Shown one piece after another: positions 1 to 8,836 of a stretch of 20,918 nt of DNA. Source of the DNA: an uncultured Chloroflexota bacterium (GTDB lineage: Bacteria > Chloroflexota > Anaerolineae > Caldilineales > Caldilineaceae); the NCBI GenBank assembly GCA_903879975.1, contig CAIRNL010000052.1:1-20918 (forward strand), read 5' to 3'. The stretch's first letter is position 1, and each line of letters opens with the position of its first letter. The translations under genes were made by a program, and so were the position numbers. The notes under the pieces were generated by a model, which did no database searches, had not been told where the DNA came from, and saw nothing but the letters and a program-made list of their open reading frames with translations.

Positions 1-20
1 ACCGTGACGATCGTGTTCAT
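1..20 (-). CDS. 5' end of the next gene of the operon (partial)
   Basis: An ATG at 20-18 on the minus strand overlaps the TGA stop of xylB (17-19) in an ATGA arrangement, the same junction seen three more times in this cluster. Only the codons for Met-Asn-Thr-Ile-Val-Thr lie inside the window. A weak GGGA lies 4 nt upstream, inside the end of xylB. The product cannot be recognised from six residues. The overlap is the only evidence that a further co-translated gene begins here. Confidence 0.45.
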
Positions 21-1543
21 GTGATCCCAGGCTGTGCCGCCATGGGCGGTTCAAAGTGGCCGCTGTTTCGTGTGTAGAGGGCGCGGAATGCGGCCAACTG
101 CTGCCGATAGAAGGCATGGCGCCGCTCGTCGGGCTGGAGCGCTGCGCCATAGCGTGCCCAGCGCCGGGCCGTGTCGGCTGCGTCCAGCACGCCGGCTGCC
201 GTCCCCGCCAGGATGGCGGCCCCCAAGGCCGATTGCTCTGCGGTTTGGAGCGGCGCCACGGCAATCCCAAAGACATCGGCCACCAGCTGCTGCCAGAGTG
301 TGCTGCGCGCGCCGCCGCCGGCCAGCACGATTTCCTGGGAGGATGCGCCGAGTTCGCATAGTACACTGTAGGCATCATACGCTGCAAAGGTGACGCCTTC
401 CATCACGGCGCGCACGAGATGTGCCTGCCTGTGTGCCAGTGTCAGCCCGTAAAAGGCGCCCCGCGCCGTTGCGTCCATGTGTGGTGTACGTTCGCCGATG
501 AGATAGGGCAGGAAGAGCAGCCCGTCGGCGCCCGGCGCCACGTCGGCTGCCAGCAGCGTCATCTGCTCGTAGGCGCTGTGCGTCTGCCAACCAAGCACTT
601 GGTCGCGCAGCCAGCGCAGCGACAATCCTGCGGCCAGGATTGCGCCCATCTGGTACCAGCCGGCCTGACCTGGAGCCGGTGCCAGCGCGCTGCAGAAGGT
701 GTGGATGCGGCCACGTGTGTCGATCTCCACTGCGTGGCAAGGTTGCACCAGCTGGCCGCCAGTGCTGATTGTCAGCAACAGCCGGCTGCGGTCGACGACG
801 CCTGCTCCCAGCGCGCTGCAGGCTGTGTCCGCGGCGCCGGTTGCCACGGGGATACCGGCGGGGAGGCCCAGCACGTGCGCCGCCTCCGTCGTCAGCGTGC
901 CAGCGAGCGCCCCTGATGGCAGGATAGGCGGAAGCTGGTCGCGGCGGATACCGAGCGCTGTGAGCAGCACGTCCGACCAGTCGCGGCGTTCTTCATCGAG
1001 GAGTAGAGCGCCGGCTGCATCGCTTGGATCGGCAGCAAATTCACCCGTCAGGCGGAAGCGCAGGTAATCCTTGGGTAAGAGGATCATGCTGACCTGCTGC
1101 CAGAGTGCGGGCGCGTGTGCCTGGAACCAGCGCACGGTCGCTGCCTGGAAGCCAGTTGAAACGGGGCTGCCGGTGATAGCGTACAACCGCTGTGCCCCCA
1201 ACGATTCCGTGATCTCCGTCACCTGTTGCTGGCTGCGCCGGTCTGGCCAGATCACGGCCGGTGCAAGCGACTGGCGCCGCGCATCCAGCAGCACGGTGCC
1301 GTGCATTTGGCCGGAGAGTCCGATTGCGGTGATGCGGGCACTGGGCGCTTTTGCGCGAAGGTCTTTGATTGCGCCCGCTGTTGCGCGCCACCACGCCTCC
1401 GGTGACTGCTCGGCACGGCCCGGTTGCGGTTGCTCGATAGGGTAGTCGGCTGCTGTGGAGGCGACGACAGCGCCGTCAACGGTTGCCAGCAGCACCTTGA
1501 CCGACGACGTACCGAGGTCGATACCCAGCCAATGCTCGCTCAT
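17..1543 (-). CDS. xylB: xylulokinase (FGGY family)
   Basis: The 508-residue product, close to the usual xylulokinase length, should phosphorylate D-xylulose to xylulose 5-phosphate with ATP in the cytoplasm, feeding the pentose phosphate pathway. The N-terminal phosphate-binding loop GIDLGTSSVK is at residues 7-16. The xylulokinase-type substrate segment SGQMHG is at 77-82, followed by LLD and IWPDRR. The catalytic Asp lies in TGAADTACSALGAG (Asp239), and the C-terminal half carries the ATP-binding GGGARS motif. The ATG overlaps the stop of the upstream PfkB kinase gene as ATGA, which fixes the start and suggests translational coupling. It is the best-identified enzyme of the cluster and points to D-xylulose as one intermediate, for example from xylitol or D-arabinitol. 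FGGY specificity is hard to prove from sequence, so a related ketopentose remains possible. Confidence 0.88.
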   Translation of the reverse strand: MSEHWLGIDLGTSSVKVLLATVDGAVVASTAADYPIEQPQPGRAEQSPEAWWRATAGAIKDLRAKAPSARITAIGLSGQMHGTVLLDARRQSLAPAVIWPDRRSQQQVTEITESLGAQRLYAITGSPVSTGFQAATVRWFQAHAPALWQQVSMILLPKDYLRFRLTGEFAADPSDAAGALLLDEERRDWSDVLLTALGIRRDQLPPILPSGALAGTLTTEAAHVLGLPAGIPVATGAADTACSALGAGVVDRSRLLLTISTGGQLVQPCHAVEIDTRGRIHTFCSALAPAPGQAGWYQMGAILAAGLSLRWLRDQVLGWQTHSAYEQMTLLAADVAPGADGLLFLPYLIGERTPHMDATARGAFYGLTLAHRQAHLVRAVMEGVTFAAYDAYSVLCELGASSQEIVLAGGGARSTLWQQLVADVFGIAVAPLQTAEQSALGAAILAGTAAGVLDAADTARRWARYGAALQPDERRHAFYRQQLAAFRALYTRNSGHFEPPMAAQPGIT

Positions 1544-2745
1544 CGTAGCTCACCTGTTTCGCGATCGGCCGGGCTGTACCATACTTGTTGTGCAGTGTCT
1601 GCCTGCCAGCCGGGAACGTTGATCTGCAGGGGCTGCTTTGCCCAGCCGGCAGCTTGCCTTCTCTGGACGTCCTCCCAGTGCGGCACGCCGCCAGTGGCGT
1701 CCGGGCTTTCGACGCTGGCGGCTCCGACTGCAGTTGCATCCAGAATGGCCTGCTCGGCGCGGGCGCCGTGCAGCAGACTGGCCAGTAGCCCGGCAATGGT
1801 ACAGTCGCCAGCGCCTGTCGTGCCGCGCGCGGCGGCGACGAAGCAAGGCGTGGCCAACTCCCGTCCGAGCCAGCCTGCCGGCAGCGGGTCGAATGCGGCG
1901 CCGGCTGCTCGCAGGCGTGACGAGTCCGGCGTCGTGCGCAGATACAGGCCACGATCGCCGAGCTTCAGCCCGACCACGGCCGCGCCCATGTCAAGCAGGC
2001 GACTCGACAGGGCATGGAGCAGCTCTGCGTCGGGCGTGCGGTCGAGCGCGTGGTTCTGCATGGCATCGTAGCGTCGGCGATCGAGCATGAAGAGCGTTTC
2101 GTCCAAGCTGGGCAGAAAGAGATCGACGTGGGGCAGCACGTTGACGAGCACGCGTTCCCAGTGCACGCGGCCGGCTTCAGAGTTTGGATCGGGCTGTGCC
2201 ATATCGACCGACGTCGTCACACCCAGCGTGTGCACGGCGCGCAGCACCTCAGCCAATTCAGCCCCGTCGTCGAGATACATACGCCGCATGATGGGTGGGT
2301 AGCCGAAATGGAAAATGCGTGCGCCGCGCACCTTCTGCAAGTCGACATCGGCCACCCCAAAGGTGTCGTTTGCACCGGGGCAGTGCAGAAAGATGCGGTC
2401 GACCCCAGGCGGGTTGATGACCAGGGTGTAGGACGAGTCAGCCGTGGGGTCGACGATCATGCCCTCGGTCAGCGTCTCATCATAGCCGCGCACGACGTCG
2501 AGGATGGCACCGCCGAAGAGGTCGCGGCCGACCTTCCCCATGAGGCGGACAGGCACGCCCAACCGATGCAGGGCGATGCCGGTGTTGGAAACGGCGCCGC
2601 CCGTGGAGATGAGTGCTGGACCAACCTTGTTGAGCCGGCCAGGGGTGAGCAAAGTTGCCAGCGATGAAACGTCCGCTTCAAACTCAGGAATGACGTCGAC
2701 GCAGAGATGGCCAGCGACGACGATCTGGGGCGCCGGTCTACTCAT
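1540..2745 (-). CDS. PfkB/ribokinase-family carbohydrate kinase
   Basis: The 401-residue product is a cytoplasmic sugar kinase of the ribokinase fold. A Gly-Gly sugar-binding motif is at residues 49-50 and the PfkB signature GTTGAGDC is at 308-315, with Asp314 as the expected catalytic base. KLGDRG (261-266) is the usual strand/loop before the ATP site. It is longer than typical ribokinases or fructokinases (about 300-330). The extra length lies in an insert near residues 220-240 and a C-terminal tail after residue 355. The substrate is not evident. Its start overlaps the preceding FGGY kinase stop (ATGA at 2742-2745) and its stop overlaps xylB (ATGA at 1540-1543), so three kinases of two unrelated folds are translationally linked. 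It may act on a sugar or sugar phosphate made by the dehydrogenases upstream. Family certain, substrate unknown. Confidence 0.85.
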   Translation of the reverse strand: MSRPAPQIVVAGHLCVDVIPEFEADVSSLATLLTPGRLNKVGPALISTGGAVSNTGIALHRLGVPVRLMGKVGRDLFGGAILDVVRGYDETLTEGMIVDPTADSSYTLVINPPGVDRIFLHCPGANDTFGVADVDLQKVRGARIFHFGYPPIMRRMYLDDGAELAEVLRAVHTLGVTTSVDMAQPDPNSEAGRVHWERVLVNVLPHVDLFLPSLDETLFMLDRRRYDAMQNHALDRTPDAELLHALSSRLLDMGAAVVGLKLGDRGLYLRTTPDSSRLRAAGAAFDPLPAGWLGRELATPCFVAAARGTTGAGDCTIAGLLASLLHGARAEQAILDATAVGAASVESPDATGGVPHWEDVQRRQAAGWAKQPLQINVPGWQADTAQQVWYSPADRETGELR

Positions 2746-4277
2746 GCGCTGTGTTCTGCTTTCTGAAGGGTGGTGATGGCGTGGTGCACTTCGCGCACGC
2801 TAGGGTAAATTTTTTGATAGACACGCTCAAATGCATGTGCGTAGAAGGCTGCGTCGGCGGCTACAGGCTCGACGCAGCGAGTTGTGTAGCGGATCGTCCG
2901 GACAGCGGCCCGCACGTCGGCATAGATGCCGGCGCCCAGCCCGCCCAGCATCGCTGCGCCCAGTGCCGTCGCCTCGTCGATACTCACGATACGCAGCGGC
3001 CGGTTGTAGACACTGGCCTTGATGCGCATGAGCAATTCGTTGCGTGTGCCGCCGCCCGTTGCCACGATCTGTTCGATGTGTGTGCCGGGCAGGTAGGGCA
3101 GCAGTGCCGTCAGCGAATTGTGCGCTTCGTAGGCGATCCCTTCCAGCACCGCGCGGTAGAGTGCTGCGCGCTTGGCATCGAAGGTCACGCCGACGAATGT
3201 GGCGCGCGAGAGCGGATCGTCATAAGGCGGGTTGGCTGTGCGCAGGTGAGGGAGGAAAGTGACACCCAGGCTGCCTGGAGGCACCGTTTCAGCCTCTGCA
3301 GCCAGCTCAGTGTACTCCGGCTGGTTGCCCACAGCCGTGCGGAACCATTCGACGCACGCGCTGGAGGTATAGAGTCCACCCAGCACGTAGTAGCCGCCGC
3401 TGACGTGTACGCCCTGTGAGTAGCCGCAGTGGCCGATGGTCGGGTCGCGGAGCACCTGGTCAGTCGCCAGGAAGAGCGCCTCGGCGGAGCCCAATGAGTC
3501 CAGCACAGCTCCTGGCTCGGTCACGCCCAGGGCAAAGGCGCCGCAGACGTGGTCATGTCCGCCTGTGGTGACGACGGTATCGGCTGGGAGACCGGTCTGT
3601 TTGGCCACGTCCGGCAGAAGGCCGCCCAAGCGAGTCCCACTCGGCAGCAGCGGTGGCAAGATGCTTGCGTCGACGCCGACCTCGGCCAGCAGGGTGTTCT
3701 CCCATTGCAGGCCGTTGATATCCAGCATAATGGTACGCGAGGCAAGCGAGTATTCTGATGCGGGCACGCCGCACAGTCGCCAGGTGATGTAGTCAGCGGC
3801 GTTGAGCCAGGTGGCAGTGCGTGCGTAGGCGTCTGGCGCCTTTTCCTGGATCCAGAGGATCTTGCAGAGCGCGAAAATGGGCTGCACTGACAGGCCCGTG
3901 CGCAGGAAAATGGGGTCGGCGCCAAGATTACGGCGCAGACGTTCCGCCTGCGTCTGGGTTCGGTTGTCAAACCAGGCGATGGCATCGTAGGTAGGCTCGC
4001 CATTGGCATCCAGGGGCACGCCTGTCTCGCCCACACTCGCCACGGCCACTGACACGATGCGGTGCGGGTCGTCGATCTGGTCGGTCATCTGGCGCAGAGC
4101 GGAAACTGTCTGTCCCCACATGGCGGCAGGTTTGTAGTAGGCCCAACCGGGTTGCGGATAGATTGTCGGTGTGGGCACGCTCGCCTTGGCTGCAATCTGG
4201 CCGTCGACGGTGAAGGCGATCGCCTTGATGTAGGAGGTTCCGAAGTCGATGCCAACGAGCAGGGCGTCACCTGCCAT
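2742..4277 (-). CDS. FGGY-family carbohydrate kinase, substrate unknown
   Basis: The 511-residue product carries the FGGY N-terminal nucleotide loop GIDFGTSYIK (residues 9-18), a substrate-lid region with SVGETGVPLD (81-90) and AWFDNRT (101-107), and a catalytic Asp in TTGGHDHVCGAF (Asp242). The adenine-binding ATGGGTRNE segment is in the C-terminal half. It differs clearly from the xylulokinase in the same cluster: SVGETG replaces SGQMHG, so another ketose or polyol is the likely substrate. The ATG is preceded by AAAGGA (plus strand 4285-4290) at 7 nt, unlike the overlapping starts of the next two genes. A 118-bp gap upstream contains a promoter-like sequence (4334-4362). The three kinase genes could therefore be transcribed separately from the dehydrogenases as well as by read-through. 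Confidence 0.85.
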   Translation of the reverse strand: MAGDALLVGIDFGTSYIKAIAFTVDGQIAAKASVPTPTIYPQPGWAYYKPAAMWGQTVSALRQMTDQIDDPHRIVSVAVASVGETGVPLDANGEPTYDAIAWFDNRTQTQAERLRRNLGADPIFLRTGLSVQPIFALCKILWIQEKAPDAYARTATWLNAADYITWRLCGVPASEYSLASRTIMLDINGLQWENTLLAEVGVDASILPPLLPSGTRLGGLLPDVAKQTGLPADTVVTTGGHDHVCGAFALGVTEPGAVLDSLGSAEALFLATDQVLRDPTIGHCGYSQGVHVSGGYYVLGGLYTSSACVEWFRTAVGNQPEYTELAAEAETVPPGSLGVTFLPHLRTANPPYDDPLSRATFVGVTFDAKRAALYRAVLEGIAYEAHNSLTALLPYLPGTHIEQIVATGGGTRNELLMRIKASVYNRPLRIVSIDEATALGAAMLGGLGAGIYADVRAAVRTIRYTTRCVEPVAADAAFYAHAFERVYQKIYPSVREVHHAITTLQKAEHSA

Positions 4278-4333
4278 ACGATTATCCTTTGACAGCGCCC
4301 GATGTGGCCCACGGATGATGGATCGTCGGGCAA

Positions 4334-4362
4334 ACTGTAGTGCATTGCTGGAAAGTTGTCAA
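4334..4362 (-). promoter_or_regulatory. predicted sigma70-type promoter upstream of the kinase genes
   Basis: On the minus strand, TTGACA (4362-4357) is separated by exactly 17 bp from TACAGT (4339-4334). The -35 is a perfect consensus and the -10 matches TATAAT at 4 of 6. Transcription would start near 4327, about 50 nt before the ATG of the FGGY kinase, whose AAAGGA ribosome site lies between. The same layout with a closely similar -10 is seen before lacI. This is a sequence match only. Confidence 0.55.
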
Positions 4363-4390
4363 CACCACACGAAGTGCCCAGGCTGTGGTG
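4363..4390 (-). other. short inverted repeat just upstream of the internal promoter
   Basis: CACCACA (4363-4369) and TGTGGTG (4384-4390) form a perfect 7-bp stem with a 14-nt loop. The repeat lies immediately after the end of the dehydrogenase gene (stop at 4396) and abuts the -35 element of the predicted promoter. No T-run follows on the minus strand, so it is a poor intrinsic terminator. It could be a weak terminator, an mRNA 3'-end stabiliser or a protein site. Confidence 0.3.
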
Positions 4391-4395
4391 GGCTG

Positions 4396-5493
4396 CTAGC
4401 CATTTCCTTGGATATCGATGATGATCTTGACGACCTCGTCGTCGTACCGTTCATTCAGCGCGTAGGCCTGCGGGGTCTCCGCCAGCGGGAAGCGATGCGA
4501 GACAATGCCCGTCAGGTCGACTGCGCCGCTGATGGCCAGTTTGATCGCGCGCGGGTAGGTGTGTTTCATGCGTCGCGAGAGGCGAATGGTCAATCCCTTG
4601 CGGCGCGCCGTCGAGTGCTTCATCTCGAGCCGATCGGGGCCCGGGATACCGACCAACACGAGTCGCCCCCCGAGCCGCGCCATCTCTGCCGCCCACTGGA
4701 TGGAATGGTCGGCCCAGGCAGCCTCGAGAGCCACATCGACGCCGCGTCCATCGGTCGCCGCCTTGATGAACTCCATTGGATTGCATTCCCTGAAGTTAAT
4801 CGGGATTCCGCCATAGCGTTCGGCCATGGCCAGCCGCCAAGGGAACTGATCTACAACGTAGATGGGGGTAGCGCCCGACAACTTGGCCAACTGCAGGATA
4901 TAAAGGCCAATGGGGCCGGCGCCAAGGATTGCCACGCTGTCGGCCACGCGCAAGCGGGCCAGGTCTACGGCATGGATGGCGATCCCGAGCGGTTCGAGCA
5001 GCGCAGCGCTGGCATCGTCCATGTCCTGTGGGATGGGGAAGCATGAGTGCGCCGGCATGATCATATATTCGCTCAGGCTGCCAGGATCGGGGTAGGTGCC
5101 GCAGAAATGCAGGCGATGGCATAGGTTGGGATGGCCCTGTTCGCACATTTCGCAGCGGCCGCAAGGTTGGGCTGGGTCGACCGCCACACGTTCTCCCACC
5201 TGCAACGGGGCTGCATTGCCGTCCAGACTATCTGGCCCGATAGCTTCGACAACGCCGGCGAATTCGTGGCCGAGGATCAGCGGTGTCTCGACAATCGTTT
5301 CGCCGATGCGTGCATCCTGGTAGGTGTGAAGGTCGCTGCCGCACACGCCGACCGCCGTGACGCGCAGCAATACCATGCCAGGTCCTGGCGCAGGTGGCTG
5401 CGGCAGCTGCACGACGCGCAGATCGCGCGGCCCGTGCAGCTGCACCGCCATCATTGTTTCACGGCTGTCACTGCTGTGGATGTCCCCGCTCAT
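4396..5493 (-). CDS. zinc-dependent MDR alcohol/polyol dehydrogenase (first of three)
   Basis: The 365-residue product is a medium-chain dehydrogenase of the sorbitol/threonine dehydrogenase group that should oxidise a secondary alcohol of a polyol or sugar with NAD(P). Catalytic zinc ligands are visible as CGSD (Cys51), GHEF (His76-Glu77) and LLEP (Glu167). Structural zinc is supplied by the set Cys111, Cys114, Cys117, Cys125. The Rossmann motif GAGPIG is at 191-196. The start at 5493 overlaps the TGA of the preceding dehydrogenase (ATGA, 5490-5493) and has GGGAG 7 nt upstream. Two in-frame Met codons at residues 14-15 are alternatives that would remove a non-conserved extension. The exact substrate is unknown. 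It is not a recent duplicate of the other two MDR genes, since the motif surroundings differ markedly. Confidence 0.85.
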   Translation of the reverse strand: MSGDIHSSDSRETMMAVQLHGPRDLRVVQLPQPPAPGPGMVLLRVTAVGVCGSDLHTYQDARIGETIVETPLILGHEFAGVVEAIGPDSLDGNAAPLQVGERVAVDPAQPCGRCEMCEQGHPNLCHRLHFCGTYPDPGSLSEYMIMPAHSCFPIPQDMDDASAALLEPLGIAIHAVDLARLRVADSVAILGAGPIGLYILQLAKLSGATPIYVVDQFPWRLAMAERYGGIPINFRECNPMEFIKAATDGRGVDVALEAAWADHSIQWAAEMARLGGRLVLVGIPGPDRLEMKHSTARRKGLTIRLSRRMKHTYPRAIKLAISGAVDLTGIVSHRFPLAETPQAYALNERYDDEVVKIIIDIQGNG

Positions 5494-6509
5494 GATGCAG
5501 CTCCCGTCTGCACGTGCACTTTGAGGGTCGAACCGGCGGCAAAGCTGGCAAAGACATCGGCGAAGGAGTGCATCGGTGCGACATGGCTGACCAGTGGAGT
5601 GACGTCAATCGCCCCGCTGGCCAGCCAGTCGATAGCAGGCAGGAAAGTGTAGCAGAGGGCGAAACTGCCGATCATGGTCCAGTCGTTGTGGAAGATGTCG
5701 TATGGATTCAACGTGACTGTGGCGGTCTTGGGTGTCACCCCAAATTGCAGATATTGGCCACGTGGCCGCAGATACTGAAAGGCGCTCTCGATCACCGCGG
5801 GTACGCCGGTGGCGTCGATGACCACGCCAAAGCCGTGGGGTGCCACGGTGCGCAGCTGATCGGTCTGATCGGGTCCCGGTGTCACGGCGAGTGACGCACC
5901 CAGTGTGCGTGCCAGTGCGATGCGTGCTGGCTGTTTTTCGACGACAGCGACATACGACGCGCCGACGCGACGCAGGGCCTGTACCAACAACAGACCCATC
6001 GGCCCGGCGCCGAGAATCAAGATGGGATCAGCGGGCAGCACGCGGATACGCTTCATTGCGTGGACAACGCAGGCGAGCGGCTCAATAAACGCTGCCTGGG
6101 CGTCGCTCAGGCTCGCAGGGAGCCGGTAACAGGCTCGCGCCGGCACGGCGGTGTATTCGGCGAAGCCACCCGGCCGCGTGATACCGAGGCCTTGCCAGTT
6201 GAGACAGTGGTTGGCCATCTCGTTGCGGCACATATTGCAGTGGCCGCAGTAGAGGTTGGGGTCTACGGCGACGCGATCGCCAGCCTTGAGGTCGGTAACC
6301 TCGCGGCCGACCTCGACGATGACGCCGCCGAATTCATGGCCGGGGATCAGGGGGAAGCTGGACATATATTCGTTGCGGTAGATATGTACATCGGTGCCAC
6401 AGATTCCGCAGCGGGCGACCTGTACGACGACTTCGTCCGCACCGCAGGTCGGGTCTGGCACACGCTCGACGGAGATAGTTTGGGGGGCAGGAAAGACAAC
6501 TGCTTGCAT
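5490..6509 (-). CDS. zinc-dependent MDR alcohol/polyol dehydrogenase (second of three)
   Basis: The 339-residue product begins at ATG 6509, giving the conserved N-terminus MQAVVFPAPQ. The reading frame is open further upstream to 6623, but that extension would run into the SDR gene and lacks homology-like sequence. GAGGA lies 9 nt before ATG 6509. Catalytic zinc ligands are Cys37 (CGICGTD), His58-Glu59 (GHEF) and Glu143. The structural zinc cysteines are Cys88, Cys91, Cys94 and Cys102, and the cofactor motif GAGPMG is at 167-172. This is the erythritol/sorbitol/threonine dehydrogenase type of the MDR superfamily; the substrate cannot be assigned. Its stop overlaps the next dehydrogenase start (ATGA), so the two MDR enzymes are probably made together. 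Confidence 0.85.
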   Translation of the reverse strand: MQAVVFPAPQTISVERVPDPTCGADEVVVQVARCGICGTDVHIYRNEYMSSFPLIPGHEFGGVIVEVGREVTDLKAGDRVAVDPNLYCGHCNMCRNEMANHCLNWQGLGITRPGGFAEYTAVPARACYRLPASLSDAQAAFIEPLACVVHAMKRIRVLPADPILILGAGPMGLLLVQALRRVGASYVAVVEKQPARIALARTLGASLAVTPGPDQTDQLRTVAPHGFGVVIDATGVPAVIESAFQYLRPRGQYLQFGVTPKTATVTLNPYDIFHNDWTMIGSFALCYTFLPAIDWLASGAIDVTPLVSHVAPMHSFADVFASFAAGSTLKVHVQTGAAS

Positions 6510-6518
6510 AGCGGGAAT

Positions 6519-6523
6519 TCCTC
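6519..6523 (-). promoter_or_regulatory. ribosome binding site that decides the 6509 start
   Basis: GAGGA on the minus strand, 9 nt before ATG 6509. It supports the shorter dehydrogenase start over the upstream in-frame start at 6623. Confidence 0.6.
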
Positions 6524-6600
6524 GATCATACCCAAAGCTGAATTTGGTGGCGGCCACTGCCTCAGCAATCAGCAATCCGCCATGACGCACATTGCATCGA

Positions 6601-7407
6601 TCACCATGCGCAGTAGCCGCCATCGATCACCATATCGTGTCCTGTCATGTAGTCCGACGCGCGGGCTGCCAGGTAGACGACCGCACCCTGCAGATCGGTG
6701 ACCTCGGCCATGCGTCCCATGGGTGTCATTCCCATCCACGTTGGCAGCATAGTCTGGCCGAGGGGTGTTGCGAGCAGGTCGTCGACGAGTTTCGTGCGCG
6801 TATAGCCGGGGCTGATACTGTTGACGCGCACCCCGCGTTTGGCCCACTCTGCCGCCAGGCTGCGCGTGAGATGGAGCACGCCGGCCTTGGCCGTGTTGTA
6901 GGCAGACTGATTCTGGGGCGTGTTGCTGATATGGCCGGACATGGACGCGGTGTTGATAATCTTGCCGTAGCCGGCCGGCAGCATGGCGCGGGCTTCAGCC
7001 TGGGCGCACAGAAAGACCGAGTTCAGATCGACGTCGATCATGCGCAGCCAGTCGGTGTAGGGCGTGCTCTCCGCGTCAGACCAGAGGCCGATCCCTGCGT
7101 TGTTGACGCCGATGGTGAGTGATCCCCATGCGTCGACGATGGTGGAGACCATGGCTGTGACCTGGTCGGGTTTGGTCACATCGGCCTGGATGGCAAGGGA
7201 CGTGACACCCTTTTGGGCGAGTTCGCTGGCTACTTCTGCGGCCAGATCGAGCTTCAGATCGACGACGGCAACGGCAGCGCCTGCTTCGCTCAGCGCGTGG
7301 GCAAAGGCACGGCCAATTCCCTGGCCGCCGCCCGTGACCAAGGCTGTGCGCCCGGTCAGGCGGAAGCGTTCGAGGATGGGTTCTACTTCGAAAACGGGAT
7401 CGCTCAT
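6601..7407 (-). CDS. SDR-family NAD(P)-dependent oxidoreductase (polyol dehydrogenase-like)
   Basis: The 268-residue product is a classical short-chain dehydrogenase. The cofactor motif TGGGQGIG is at residues 25-32 and NNAG at 102-105. The catalytic Ser157-Tyr170-Lys174 set has the normal 13- and 4-residue spacing, and PGYTRT is at 200-205. Asp50 at the end of the second beta strand favours NAD over NADP. The C-terminal ITDGG-like segment appears as MVIDGGYCAW. Within the SDRs it most resembles the D-arabinitol, mannitol and sorbitol dehydrogenase type, which fits the context, but gluconate- or ketoacyl-reductase-like activities cannot be excluded. The ATG at 7407 has only a weak upstream GAG. 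It lies between two MDR genes with gaps of 91 and 67 bp. Confidence 0.82.
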   Translation of the reverse strand: MSDPVFEVEPILERFRLTGRTALVTGGGQGIGRAFAHALSEAGAAVAVVDLKLDLAAEVASELAQKGVTSLAIQADVTKPDQVTAMVSTIVDAWGSLTIGVNNAGIGLWSDAESTPYTDWLRMIDVDLNSVFLCAQAEARAMLPAGYGKIINTASMSGHISNTPQNQSAYNTAKAGVLHLTRSLAAEWAKRGVRVNSISPGYTRTKLVDDLLATPLGQTMLPTWMGMTPMGRMAEVTDLQGAVVYLAARASDYMTGHDMVIDGGYCAW

Positions 7408-7474
7408 AGTTTTCGCTCACTTTTCGGTGATCGGGTTGTATCGCATGCGCCATGCGTCACACCTGACGCGTTTC

Positions 7475-8512
<1,038 letters not shown>

Positions 8513-8519
8513 GGTAGCA

Positions 8520-8524
8520 CTCCT
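8520..8524 (-). promoter_or_regulatory. ribosome binding site fixing the 8512 start
   Basis: AGGAG (within AAAGGAG) on the minus strand, 7 nt before ATG 8512. It decides against the 67-residue upstream extension of the dehydrogenase. Confidence 0.7.
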
Positions 8525-8601
8525 TTCAAGAATGGAGCATGGGTGAAAGTACAGCGGTCTGTTGGGAAGGCTTGTGGCAACGGTGTGGCGCGCGCTGTGG
8601 C

Positions 8602-8832
8602 TCACCCTTTGCGGACGATGATCACAGCCAGAACGAAGCAGAGCACGGTCGATACCCACAGGGGAATCGTCGTCTCGAGAAAGCGCATCCACAGCAGGCT
8701 GATGCCAATCCACAGAATGACACTGATGAAGACGCGATCGAACGTGTTGGTTTCGATGGGAAGAAAGCCGCGTCGTCCCTTGTGCTGAACAGGCGCCACC
8801 AGTTGTTGGGATGGGCGTTTTGTGTCGGCCAT
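8602..8832 (-). CDS. small membrane protein of an ABC sugar transporter, DUF2160-like
   Basis: The 76-residue product starts at ATG 8832, with AAGGAG 7 nt upstream overlapping the end of the permease gene (its TAA ends at 8837). An in-frame ATG at 8853 is less likely. The sequence has a polar N-terminus, then GRRGFLPIET at residues 19-28, and two hydrophobic segments at about 33-50 and 56-73. The RRGFLPI...DR.FI element is what I recall of the DUF2160 family. Those small proteins sit beside the permeases of glycerol-type ABC importers in proteobacteria (compare GlpU of rhizobial glp operons), and their role is unknown. The usual first helix before RRGFLPI seems absent here. Its place directly after the two permeases suggests an accessory transporter subunit. 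The family link is from memory of the motif. Confidence 0.72.
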   Translation of the reverse strand: MADTKRPSQQLVAPVQHKGRRGFLPIETNTFDRVFISVILWIGISLLWMRFLETTIPLWVSTVLCFVLAVIIVRKG

Positions 8833-8836
8833 CTGC

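Noticed and set aside
4297..4331. GCCCGA/TCGGGC inverted repeat as a terminator
   Set aside because: Only 6 bp with a 23-nt loop and no T-run; it also lies downstream of the promoter -10 within the leader.
6510..6623. 38-residue N-terminal extension of the second MDR dehydrogenase
   Set aside because: It overlaps the end of the SDR gene. The conserved MDR N-terminus begins at 6509 with GAGGA before it.
8513..8713. 67-residue N-terminal extension of the sorbitol dehydrogenase-like enzyme
   Set aside because: It overlaps the small membrane-protein gene and lacks family sequence. AGGAG before 8512 supports the shorter start.
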